From DASPWV01 sp046727855 (lineage in GTDB: Bacteria > Acidobacteriota > Vicinamibacteria > Vicinamibacterales > UBA2999): a stretch of DNA of 31,269 nt. The stretch spans positions 1-31,269 of the forward strand of contig JBKPDL010000194.1 in NCBI GenBank assembly GCA_046727855.1, read 5' to 3'. The notes below the pieces were generated by a model. It was given only the letters and a program-made list of their open reading frames with translations. It searched no databases and had not been told where the DNA came from. The number at the start of each line of letters is the position of its first letter. Positions within the stretch are counted from its first letter, which is position 1. Of this stretch, positions 21,536 through 29,199 are shown in pieces. The translations under genes were made by a program, and so were the position numbers.

Positions 21536-23839
21536 ATGTCTCGTGATCAGTTGCTGCGCGCGATGCGCGAACGCATCCATCACCCCGCGACCGCCCGCGA
21601 GCTCGTCACCGTCCTGAAAATCCCGCGCGAAGAGCGCTCGGCGCTCAAGCGCCTGCTGCGATCGCTGGTCGCCGACGGCGAGATCGTCGAGGTCCGCGGC
21701 AATCGCTACGGCCTTGCCGATCGCATGGATCTGGTGGTGGGCCGTCTCGAAGCGCATCCAAGCGGTTTTGCTTTCGTCACGCCCGAGCGCCCCATTGAGG
21801 GCGCCAAGGGCGACATCTACATTGCCGCCGCCAACCTGAAGGAAGCGTTGCACGGCGATCGTGTGGTCGTCCGAATCGAACAGCATCGGCCCGACGGCCG
21901 CGTCGAAGGACGCATCGTGCGTGTGCTCGAGCGCCGGGCGCAAACGATCGTGGGTCGTTACGATCTCGACGGCGCCGGTCTCGGGTTTGTCCTTCCGTTC
22001 GATCGCCGTGTAAACGCCGACGTCTATGTCCCACGCGGCGAGGCGGCAGCGGCCAGTCCAGGTGACATGGTCACCGTGGAAATCACGCGCTGGCCGACAC
22101 CATCACGCGGTCCACTCGGCCGCATCGTCGAAGTGCTCGGCGCCATCGACCAACCAGGGGTCGACACGGAAATCATCCTGCGTAAGCACGCCATTCCCGA
22201 CGAACACAGTGCGGAGTCGATCGAAGACACGCGCCGCATTGGCGTGACGGTCAAAGAACGCGACGTTCGCGGGCGCACCGATTTCCGCGATCGCATTGTG
22301 GTCACCATCGACGGCGAGCACGCACGTGATTTCGACGACGCCATCTCGATCGAGCGGCTCAAGAACGGCAATTACTGGCTTGGTGTTCACATTGCCGATG
22401 TCGCGCATTACGTCGTCGAAGGCAGCGCGCTCGATCAGGAAGCCTACGAACGCGGCACGTCCGTTTATTTTCCCGAACGTGCCGTGCACATGTTCCCCGC
22501 CGAGCTCGCCACTGGCATCTGCAGCCTGAACCCGCACGTCGATCGGCTTGTCCAGTCGTGCCTGATGGAAGTGAACCGGCGCGGCGATGTTGTCCGTTAC
22601 GAGATGCACGATGGCGTGATTCGCAGCACTGAGCGAATGACCTACACGGATGTCAACGCCATCCTGACGTCGCACGACCAGGAGGTGACGACGCGCTACC
22701 GCGAGCTGGTGCCGACCTTCGAGTCGATGCGCGATCTCTTTCACATTCTCAACGGCCGGCGCAAAGGCCGCGGTTCAGTGGATTTCGATCTGCCGGAGCC
22801 GGAAGTGATTCTCGATGCCGAGGGGCTCATCGCAGACATCGTCGCATCGGAACGCAACATCGCGCACCGCATCATCGAAGAGTTCATGCTGCTCGCCAAC
22901 GAAACGGTGGCGCACCATCTCGAGTCCAACCACATGCCGGCGCTCTATCGCATTCACGAGCCGCCGGATCCTCTCAAGGTGCTGCAGTTCCAAGAGTTCG
23001 TCTCATCGCTTGGCTACACTCTGGCGCTGCCTGCCACCGGCCCTAAGCCGATGCATTTCCAGAGGCTCGTGCAGCAGATTCACGGCAAACCTGAGGAGCG
23101 GCCCATTGCGCTGCTGATGCTCAGGACGATGCAGAAGGCGCGGTATGACTCGATGAACGTGGGACATTTTGGCCTCGCGGCGCAGACTTACACGCATTTC
23201 ACCTCGCCGATTCGCCGCTATCCGGATCTGGTGGTGCACCGTCTGCTGCGTGAGCTGCGCAAAACGCGCGTGACCGACGAGCGCAAGGAAGAGCTTGCCG
23301 AGGACCTGCCCGAGATCGGCCGCCACACCTCGGAAATGGAGCGCCGCGCCGACGAAGCGGAGCGGGAGCTGGTTCAGTGGAAGAAGGTGCGCTTCATGGC
23401 CGACAAGGTCGGCGACGTGTTTGAAGGCTACATCACCGGCGTCGCACCCTTCGGACTCTTTGTCGAGCTCGTCGAACATTACGTCGAGGGCATGGTGCAC
23501 GTGTCGTCGATGGCCGATGATTACTACCGCTACAGTGAAACGACACATACGCTCTTTGGCGAGAACACGAAAAAGAAATATCGACTCGGAGATCGGGTGA
23601 CCGTTCAAGTGGTACGCGTCGATCTGGAAAAGCGGCAGATCGACCTCGGCCTCGAAGACGTGCTCGTCGCCCTGCGCGAAGACGAACGGCGCCGTGGCGC
23701 GCGACGCAGCCAGGCCCGCGCGAAGAAGGAACAACGCAAGGGCACGCCTGAGGAGCGACGCAAGATCAAACAAGCTGCGCGACGTAAGAAGCAGCGGCCG
23801 GGCCGCCAAGAACGCGCCGCGCGCAGGAATCGTTCCTAG
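21536..23839 (+). CDS. rnr: Ribonuclease R (3'-5' exoribonuclease)
   Basis: Processive RNB-family exoribonuclease that degrades structured RNA in the cytoplasm; 767 aa, within the normal RNase R range. In order: an N-terminal winged helix (RERIHHPATARELVTVLKIP), cold-shock/OB domains (GFAFVTPERPIEGAKGDIYI), and the RNB catalytic core. The metal-binding Asp cluster GEHARDFDDAISIE is near residues 259-272, and HFTSPIRRYPDLVVHRLLREL is near residues 555-575. An S1 domain follows at about 625-710 (VGDVFEGYITGVAPFGLFVE), then a ~55-residue Lys/Arg-rich tail. ATG 21536 fits the family start. selB begins 48 bases after the stop. Confidence 0.97.
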   Translation: MSRDQLLRAMRERIHHPATARELVTVLKIPREERSALKRLLRSLVADGEIVEVRGNRYGLADRMDLVVGRLEAHPSGFAFVTPERPIEGAKGDIYIAAANLKEALHGDRVVVRIEQHRPDGRVEGRIVRVLERRAQTIVGRYDLDGAGLGFVLPFDRRVNADVYVPRGEAAAASPGDMVTVEITRWPTPSRGPLGRIVEVLGAIDQPGVDTEIILRKHAIPDEHSAESIEDTRRIGVTVKERDVRGRTDFRDRIVVTIDGEHARDFDDAISIERLKNGNYWLGVHIADVAHYVVEGSALDQEAYERGTSVYFPERAVHMFPAELATGICSLNPHVDRLVQSCLMEVNRRGDVVRYEMHDGVIRSTERMTYTDVNAILTSHDQEVTTRYRELVPTFESMRDLFHILNGRRKGRGSVDFDLPEPEVILDAEGLIADIVASERNIAHRIIEEFMLLANETVAHHLESNHMPALYRIHEPPDPLKVLQFQEFVSSLGYTLALPATGPKPMHFQRLVQQIHGKPEERPIALLMLRTMQKARYDSMNVGHFGLAAQTYTHFTSPIRRYPDLVVHRLLRELRKTRVTDERKEELAEDLPEIGRHTSEMERRADEAERELVQWKKVRFMADKVGDVFEGYITGVAPFGLFVELVEHYVEGMVHVSSMADDYYRYSETTHTLFGENTKKKYRLGDRVTVQVVRVDLEKRQIDLGLEDVLVALREDERRRGARRSQARAKKEQRKGTPEERRKIKQAARRKKQRPGRQERAARRNRS

Positions 23840-23846
23840 CTTCGAT

Positions 23847-23872
23847 CGCGGACCTAAAGGTCCGCGCTACAT
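23847..23872. repeat. Perfect GC hairpin with TAAA loop, rnr-selB spacer
   Basis: CGCGGACC (23847-23854), loop TAAA, GGTCCGCG (23859-23866), followed by CTACAT. A degenerate relative with the same trailing GCTACAT lies at 29935-29961. There is no T-run, so it is better read as a dispersed palindromic repeat than a terminator. Confidence 0.7.
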
Positions 23873-23887
23873 GATGATTCTTCTTCC

Positions 23888-25798
23888 ATGAATCACATCG
23901 TCGTTGGCACCGCCGGTCACATCGATCACGGCAAGAGCACTCTCGTTTACGCGCTCACGGGTACCGATCCCGATCGTCTGAAAGAGGAAAAGGAACGCGG
24001 CATCACAATTGAGCTCGGCTTCGCCTTCGCCACGATCGATCAGACGACGGTTGCTTTCGTGGACGTGCCAGGGCACGAGCGATTCGTCAAGACCATGCTC
24101 GCGGGCGTGGGCGGAATCGACTGCGTGATGCTGATTGTTGCGGCCGACGAATCGGTGATGCCGCAAACAAGCGAGCACTTCGACATCTGCCGCCTCCTGC
24201 GGGTCGGCCGCGGACTGGTCGTGCTGACCAAGACCGATCTCGTGGACAGCGACACGATCGAGCTGGTGCGGCTCGAAGTGCGTGACCTGGTCAAGGGTTC
24301 CTTTCTCGAGGACGCGCCGATCGTGCCGGTTTCGGCGAAAACCGGACAGGGGCTCGATGACTTGCGGCACGCGCTGACCGCGATCGCTCGCCAAGTCGCT
24401 GCCCGTCCCGTCGCCGCTGCCGCGCGCCTGCCGATCGATCGCGCATTCTCCATGCAGGGCTTCGGTACGGTTATCACCGGCACGTTGGTATCGGGCCGCG
24501 TGCGCGTCGAGGACGAGCTTGCGCTCGTACCAGGCGAGATGCGCGCGCGTGTGCGTGGTGTTCAAGTACACGGCAAGAAACGCGACTACGCTGTTGCGGG
24601 CGAGCGCACCGCGGTAAATCTCGGGGGAATCGAGGTCGCCGAGATTGCGCGCGGACAGACTCTGATCGCGCCAGATACGTTGGCTGTGACCCGGCGAGTG
24701 GATGCCGACTTCGATCTGCTCGGCAGCGCGAAGAAGCTGAAACACGGCGCCCGCGTTCGTTTTCATCAGGGCACGGCCGAAGTGCTCGGTCGCGTGTCGA
24801 TTGCAGGAACGGCGACATCCGAACTTCAGCCCGGCTCCGGCGCCGCGATCCGCGTGCGTCTCGAAGCGCCGGTGGCGGTGACGCGCGGCGACCGCTTTGT
24901 GCTCCGCGCCTATTCGCCGCCGATCACGATCGGCGGCGGCGTGGTGCTGGATCCTGATCCTCCGCGCCGAGGTGTGCGATCGGCGGGGGCGGCCGCGCGC
25001 TTCGCCGCGCTCGCGTTGTCAGGCGACGACAGTGACGAGACGGCGGCCCTGCGCATGATCGGCGATAGCGGAGTGGCGGGATTGCCGATCGAGAAGCTGG
25101 TGCCGCGTCTCGGAGTTTTCCCAGACAACGTCAGCGCGCTGGTGGGCCGGCTCGAACAAAGCGGCCGCGCGCGCGTGGCCGCGGATCGCCTTGTGGCCGC
25201 CGATCTTGTCCAGGAGCGCGGCGAACGATTACTTGCGCTGGTAGGGGAGTTTCACAAAACGCAGCCGCTTGCCGATGGCCTGCCGCGCGAAGAAGCGCGC
25301 GAGCGGCTGTTCGCGCATGCGCACGCGAACGTGTACGAGCTCGTGCTTCAGGATCTCTCGCGGGCCGGCCGCTTGAGCGTGCGCGATCGCCTCGCGCTCC
25401 CGGGGCGTCGCCTCGAACTTTCGCCCGAGGAAGCGCGCGCCCGCGCCGCGATCGAAGCGGTTTACAAAGACAGCGGTCTCAAGCCGCCTGATGCGGCCAC
25501 GCTCGCGGCGGAGAAACGGCTGCCCGTGCAGCTCGTAGAGAAGATGACGTCGTTGCTGTTGCGCCAGAAAGTTCTGGCGCGGGTGGACACGCTGGTATTT
25601 CACGCCGACGCGCTGCAACAGCTCAAGGCGGATATGCAGGCGCTCAAAGCGGCGGCACCGGGCGGCCGCGCGGCGGTCGATGTCGCGACGTTTAAAGACC
25701 GATACGGGATAACCAGAAAATTCGCGATTCCGCTGCTGGAGTGGTTGGATCGCGAACGCGTCACCAGACGGGTTGGCGAAACGCGAGTCGTACTCTAA
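23888..25798 (+). CDS. selB: Selenocysteine-specific elongation factor SelB
   Basis: GTPase that delivers Sec-tRNA to UGA codons marked by a SECIS hairpin. 636 aa, typical of bacterial SelB. G1 is GHIDHGKST at residues 10-18, G2 ERGITIELGF, G3 DVPGHERF, G4 TKTD and G5 SAKTG. Domain II has RAFSMQGFGTVITGTLVSGR, typical of SelB, followed by a second barrel. The C-terminal ~280 residues form the winged-helix repeats that bind SECIS RNA, ending with FKDRYGITRKFAIPLLEWLD. Its presence predicts selA, selD and a Sec-tRNA elsewhere in the genome; none is in this window and no in-frame-UGA selenoprotein was recognised here. Confidence 0.97.
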   Translation: MNHIVVGTAGHIDHGKSTLVYALTGTDPDRLKEEKERGITIELGFAFATIDQTTVAFVDVPGHERFVKTMLAGVGGIDCVMLIVAADESVMPQTSEHFDICRLLRVGRGLVVLTKTDLVDSDTIELVRLEVRDLVKGSFLEDAPIVPVSAKTGQGLDDLRHALTAIARQVAARPVAAAARLPIDRAFSMQGFGTVITGTLVSGRVRVEDELALVPGEMRARVRGVQVHGKKRDYAVAGERTAVNLGGIEVAEIARGQTLIAPDTLAVTRRVDADFDLLGSAKKLKHGARVRFHQGTAEVLGRVSIAGTATSELQPGSGAAIRVRLEAPVAVTRGDRFVLRAYSPPITIGGGVVLDPDPPRRGVRSAGAAARFAALALSGDDSDETAALRMIGDSGVAGLPIEKLVPRLGVFPDNVSALVGRLEQSGRARVAADRLVAADLVQERGERLLALVGEFHKTQPLADGLPREEARERLFAHAHANVYELVLQDLSRAGRLSVRDRLALPGRRLELSPEEARARAAIEAVYKDSGLKPPDAATLAAEKRLPVQLVEKMTSLLLRQKVLARVDTLVFHADALQQLKADMQALKAAAPGGRAAVDVATFKDRYGITRKFAIPLLEWLDRERVTRRVGETRVVL

Positions 25799-25804
25799 CG
25801 AGGA

Positions 25805-25963
25805 CTAGTCGTCTTTGAACGAGCCCTTGAAGTTCTTGATCCCTTGACCAATGCCCTTGCCGATCTCCGGCAGGCGGCTTGCACCGAAGATGAGCATGAT
25901 GATCACGAGGATGATCAGCATCTCCGGCAGGCCGATCGGTCCGAAAAGCGCGATGAGACCCAT
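25805..25963 (-). CDS. tatA: Sec-independent protein translocase TatA/E
   Basis: 52-aa pore-forming subunit of the twin-arginine translocon. The sequence has GPIGLPEMLIILVIIMLIFG (one N-terminal span), the hinge ASRLPEIG and the amphipathic helix KGIGQGIKNFKGSFKDD, all diagnostic. It is somewhat short for TatA, with no long C-terminal tail. The start at 25963 is supported by AAGGAG six bases upstream on the minus strand. A much longer in-frame extension upstream is antisense to the VWA gene and unlikely. tatB and tatC are not nearby. It converges with selB, whose stop is seven bases away, and its start codon overlaps the 5' end of the divergent VWA gene. Confidence 0.93.
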   Translation of the reverse strand: MGLIALFGPIGLPEMLIILVIIMLIFGASRLPEIGKGIGQGIKNFKGSFKDD

Positions 25964-26819
25964 GTGCGGCTCCTTGGTGTTGATTCTAACACTAACCTCA
26001 GCGGCCCCCGTCGAGCTCGCGCACGCGCAATTCACCAGCCGCGTCGACGAAGTCGAAGTGTATGCAACTGTCACCGACGCCTCCGGACGTGCCGTGAAGG
26101 ACCTCCCGCGCGAGGCATTTAGCATTCTCGAAAACGACAAGCCACAGCGCATCACAGCGTTTGTGTCGGGCGAGTTCCCGGCCGCGGTCGCGCTGGCGAT
26201 CGATCGCAGCGTCAGCATGGCCGGCAAGCCGCTGACCATGGCCAAAACCGCCGGCCGGGCATTCGTTGCCGGGTTGAAGCCGGAGGACCGCGCCATGCTG
26301 ATCGGCATCAGCGGCGAGGTGCAGGTGCTCGCGCCTTTGAGTGCGGACAAAGCGCCGCTCCTCAAAGCGCTCGACGCGCTCGATCCGTGGAGCACGACAT
26401 CGCTGCACGACGCGCTCATCGCGTCGCTCGACCTGCTCGAACCGGAAACCGGCCGCCGCGCCATCGTCGCCCTCTCCGACGGAGAGGATCGCTACAGCCG
26501 GGCAACCGCGGCGATGGTGCTCGATCGCGCACGCCGGTCCGATGTGTTGATCTATCCCATCGCAGTCGGCCCCAAACGCGCTCCGCTCTTCGCGGAACTC
26601 GCGTCGGTCAGCGGCGGACGGTCGTTCCATCTCAAGGACCCGCGCGAGCTGGTGCCGACGCTTACGGCGATCGCGGACGACTTGCGGTCTCAATACCTGA
26701 TTGGCTACGCCCCGTCGGAGCCCTGGCGGGCCGAGGACCCCGAGTGGCGAAGCATCAGTGTCAAGGTGAACCGCTCCGATGTGCGGGTGCGCGCTCGTAA
26801 CGGGTACTCGACCAAGTGA
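25953..26819 (+). CDS. Secreted VWFA-domain protein (acidobacterial VWFA-related type)
   Basis: About 288 aa. The N-terminus (MRPMCGSLVLILTLTSAAPV then ELAHAQ) is signal-peptide-like with a predicted cut after AHAQ. ATG 25962 is an alternative start, and neither has a strong ribosome-binding site. The mature part starts with VDEVEVYATVTDASGRAVKD, a small beta-sandwich typical of this family. A von Willebrand A domain follows with the metal site DRSVS (DxSxS) near residue 85 and a later ALSDGEDRYS. The ending …QYLIGYAPSEP … VRARNGYSTK is characteristic of the VWFA-related family described from Acidobacteria (TIGR03436). Role: extracytoplasmic adhesion or protein interaction, ligand unknown. 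Its 5' end overlaps the divergent tatA start region by 11 bases, so the two genes must share regulatory space. Confidence 0.88.
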   Translation: MRPMCGSLVLILTLTSAAPVELAHAQFTSRVDEVEVYATVTDASGRAVKDLPREAFSILENDKPQRITAFVSGEFPAAVALAIDRSVSMAGKPLTMAKTAGRAFVAGLKPEDRAMLIGISGEVQVLAPLSADKAPLLKALDALDPWSTTSLHDALIASLDLLEPETGRRAIVALSDGEDRYSRATAAMVLDRARRSDVLIYPIAVGPKRAPLFAELASVSGGRSFHLKDPRELVPTLTAIADDLRSQYLIGYAPSEPWRAEDPEWRSISVKVNRSDVRVRARNGYSTK

Positions 26820-26826
26820 CAAGTGA

Positions 26827-26949
26827 ATCTGGGGACTTGGCGATGTCGAGATTTCGAGCAAATTTGAAGATTTGGAAATTTTCAGATTTGGCAATTGGCC
26901 GATCTGGCGATCTGCTCCAAGCTTTCTACGACGCGAAATCTCCAAATTG
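26827..26949. repeat. AT-rich GATTTGG-type inverted repeat element
   Basis: The VWA-TonB spacer (195 bases) is distinctly AT-richer than the rest of the window. It carries degenerate GATTTGG/GATCTGG units (GAGATTTCGAGC, AGATTTGGAAATT, CAGATTTGGCAATTGG). It closes with CGAAATCTCCAAATTG, the reverse complement of that type. A similar CTCCAAATCCCAAAATCTCG tract lies at 30056-30090. This is the same layout as the heptamer elements but more decayed. No gene is seen in it. Confidence 0.65.
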
Positions 26950-27014
26950 ACGGAATGGCTCTTGTCAGCCCCGGAACCGTCGGTCAAAATGAAAGCTGAC
27001 CAGGCTTTACGCGC

Positions 27015-27917
27015 ATGAACCAAGCGCCCGACCCAGCCGCCCGCACGACGCAGCCGACTTCACGTCAGCTGCATTTGCTCGCCGATCGGCCCGTCGAGGT
27101 CCACTTCTCGTTTGAAAGCGGACACTCGCGCATGGGAGCGCTCGGCTCGGTTGCCTCGCACGCGCTGTTTATCCTCATTTGTTTTCTCGTCGTGCGCTAT
27201 GCGCCCGAATCTCCCGGCCTCGATATCGTGCCGGAGGTCCAGGCCAAAGACATCGTGTGGCTTTCGGATCCTGGCCCTGGTGGTGGTGGCGGTGGCGGCG
27301 GGAACAACAATCCCGAGCCGCCGAAGAAGGTCGAGTTGCCGGGCAAAGAAAAGGTCACCATACCTGTAAAGAAACCTGAGCCTGCTCCGGTTGAACCGCC
27401 CAAGGTGGAGCCGCCTCCAGTGGAAGACCTCAATATCCCGGCCAAGCCAATGGCGGCGGCGGAAACGCCGCTGCCCGGCGCGCTCGAGGCGCCGAAAGTT
27501 GCGGAAACGACGTCGCAGGGATCGGGAACCGGCGGCGGCGGTGGGACCGGAAAGGGAACTGGCATCGGCTCGGGTCAAGGGTCAGGTCTCGGACCAGGGT
27601 TCGGCGGCGGCACTGGCGGCGGCGCGTACCGGCCGGGAAACGGCGTCACGGTGCCGAAGGTCCTCTTCGAGAAGAAGCCTGCGTACACGGCCGACGCGAT
27701 GCGCGCCAAGGTGCAAGGCACCGTGTGGCTCGAATGCGTCGTCATGCCGGATGGCTCAGTGGGCGACATCAAGATCGTGCGATCGCTCGACTCGGTCTTT
27801 GGCCTCGATCAAGAAGCTGTCAAAGCGGCGCGGCAGTGGAAGTTCGTGCCCGGGATGCGGAGCAACGAGCCGGTGCCGGTGCTCATCACGATCGAATTGA
27901 CGTTCACTCTTCGCTGA
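27015..27917 (+). CDS. TonB-family energy transducer protein
   Basis: 300 aa. A cytoplasmic N-terminus of ~40 residues precedes one membrane span (SVASHALFILICFLVVRYAP, residues ~43-62). A Gly stretch (PGPGGGGGGGG) and a Pro/Glu/Lys-rich periplasmic linker follow (PVKKPEPAPVEPPKVEPPP). A second glycine-rich spacer (~175-205) leads to the TonB C-terminal domain (MRAKVQGTVWLECVVMPDGS … AVKAARQWKFVPGM). Such proteins couple the ExbB/D proton motor to outer-membrane TonB-dependent transporters. No exbB, exbD or receptor gene is present here, so the partner is unknown. The start is at ATG 27015 with only weak upstream ribosome-binding sequence. Confidence 0.92.
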   Translation: MNQAPDPAARTTQPTSRQLHLLADRPVEVHFSFESGHSRMGALGSVASHALFILICFLVVRYAPESPGLDIVPEVQAKDIVWLSDPGPGGGGGGGGNNNPEPPKKVELPGKEKVTIPVKKPEPAPVEPPKVEPPPVEDLNIPAKPMAAAETPLPGALEAPKVAETTSQGSGTGGGGGTGKGTGIGSGQGSGLGPGFGGGTGGGAYRPGNGVTVPKVLFEKKPAYTADAMRAKVQGTVWLECVVMPDGSVGDIKIVRSLDSVFGLDQEAVKAARQWKFVPGMRSNEPVPVLITIELTFTLR

Positions 27918-27918
27918 A

Positions 27919-27946
27919 GTCGACGGTCTCCGGTCGACGGTCTTCG
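27919..27946. repeat. Two tandem 14-bp units between the TonB and hydrolase genes
   Basis: GTCGACGGTCTCCG (27919-27932) is followed directly by GTCGACGGTCTTCG (27933-27946), differing at one base. It starts one base after the TonB stop and occupies most of the 43-base spacer. GTCGAC is itself palindromic. Confidence 0.7.
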
Positions 27947-27960
27947 GTAACATTACGCGG

Positions 27961-29028
27961 ATGAAACGGATTCTGTTGGCGGTGTTTCTCGTGCTGCCGT
28001 CGCTGGCGGCAGCGCAGGCCACGTATCCCGCACCTGTCGAGCGCGATTTCGTTGTTCGCAATTTCACCTTCCAAAGCGGCGAGACGCTTCCCGAGCTGAA
28101 GCTGCACTACCGCACGATCGGGCAGCCGCGCAAGGACGCGGACGGCGTTGTGCGCAATGGAATCCTGATTCTGCACGGCACCGGTGGGACGGGCGCGCAG
28201 TTCGTCGGTGCGGGCTGGGCAGGACGCTTGTACGGGAAGGGTCAGTTATACGACGCGGAGAAGTACTTCATCGTCCTGCCCGACAACATCGGTCACGGAC
28301 AATCGAGCAAGCCGAGCGACGGCCTGCGGATGAAGTTTCCGCAGTATCGCTACACCGACATGGTGCGCCTTCAGCATCGACTCGTCAGCGAAGGCCTTGG
28401 GCTGACGCATCTGCATGTGGTGACCGGCACATCGATGGGCGGCATGCACACGTGGCTGTGGGGCTATCTTTATCCCGAGTTCATGGACGCGTTGGTGCCG
28501 CTCGCGAGCAACCCCGTGGAGATCGCGGGACGCAATCGCGTGTGGCGCAAGCTGTTGATCGACGCGATCGTGACGGACCCGACGTGGAAGAACGGTGATT
28601 ACACCGAACAACCGCGCGGCCTCGCGAGCGCGCTCGGCTTTCTGATGATGGCGACGAGCGTGCCGCTGCAGTGGCAGAAACAGTTTCCGACAGCGAAAGC
28701 CGCCGACGCGTGGCTTGCGGATCAGATTGCATCACGCACGAAGAACAGCGATGCCAACGACATGCTTTACTACTTCCGGGCCTCGGAGGATTACGACCCG
28801 TCGCCGCATCTCGAGAAGATCAAGGCCCCGCTTCTCGCGATCAACTCCGCGGACGATTTCGTGAATCCGCCGGAGCTGCCGATGATGGGAACGCTGATCA
28901 AAAAGATCCCGCGCGGCAAGTTTGTGTTGATCCCGACGAGCGATGCCACACGTGGCCACGGCACGCATACGCTGCCGGCGGTGTGGGGCGATCACCTCGC
29001 GGCGTTCCTCGCTGAGGTCCGCAGATAG
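27961..29028 (+). CDS. Secreted alpha/beta hydrolase, homoserine O-acetyltransferase (MetX)-like
   Basis: 355 aa with a clear signal peptide (MKRILLAVFLVLPSLAAAQA), so it acts outside the cytoplasm, unlike true MetX. The fold is recognisable: LKLHYRTIGQ, NGILILHGTGGTGAQF, IVLPDNIGHGQSSKPSDGLR and nucleophile Ser158 in GTSMGGMH. The acid is probably Asp298 or Asp299 (NSADDF) and the catalytic His is His333 or His336 (RGHGTHT). The MetX-type GxSMGG elbow and overall layout put it in that superfamily. The signal peptide and lack of met genes nearby make methionine synthesis unlikely, and the substrate is unknown. The TAG stop (29026-29028) lies in the left arm of a repeat element. Confidence 0.86.
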   Translation: MKRILLAVFLVLPSLAAAQATYPAPVERDFVVRNFTFQSGETLPELKLHYRTIGQPRKDADGVVRNGILILHGTGGTGAQFVGAGWAGRLYGKGQLYDAEKYFIVLPDNIGHGQSSKPSDGLRMKFPQYRYTDMVRLQHRLVSEGLGLTHLHVVTGTSMGGMHTWLWGYLYPEFMDALVPLASNPVEIAGRNRVWRKLLIDAIVTDPTWKNGDYTEQPRGLASALGFLMMATSVPLQWQKQFPTAKAADAWLADQIASRTKNSDANDMLYYFRASEDYDPSPHLEKIKAPLLAINSADDFVNPPELPMMGTLIKKIPRGKFVLIPTSDATRGHGTHTLPAVWGDHLAAFLAEVRR

Positions 29029-29199
29029 CGCCGCAGATAAACGCAGATGGACGCAGATAACGTCTTGGATCGTGACGCGCGGCCGGCGGTTGATGTGCGC
29101 CTGGGCGTCGCGAAGCGGCCGGCAGTTCTTCACGATCAAAAGCGTATCTGCGTTAATCTGCGTTTGTCTGCGGCTTGCTTTTTATCTGCATTATCTGTG
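29020..29199. repeat. Inverted ~10-bp tandem-repeat element overlapping two genes
   Basis: The left arm (29020-29062) has four CGCAGATNNN units. The right arm (29143-29199) has the reverse complement (TATCTGCG, AATCTGCG, TGTCTGCG, TATCTGCA, TATCTG). The 80-base middle carries a nested 8-bp inverted repeat GATCGTGA (29068-29075) / TCACGATC (29130-29137). GGCCGGC copies lie just inside it. The left arm supplies the hydrolase stop codon, and the right arm encodes most of the apparent signal peptide of the next gene. Confidence 0.85.

Noticed and set aside
23888..25798. Local selenoprotein or selenocysteine-synthesis cluster around selB
   Set aside because: Neighbours are rnr and tatA. No selA, selD, Sec-tRNA or gene with a conserved in-frame TGA was recognised.
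25998..27023. 341-codon minus-strand frame opposite the VWA gene
   Set aside because: It is a shadow of the VWA gene and crosses the AT-rich repeat spacer, with no domain visible.
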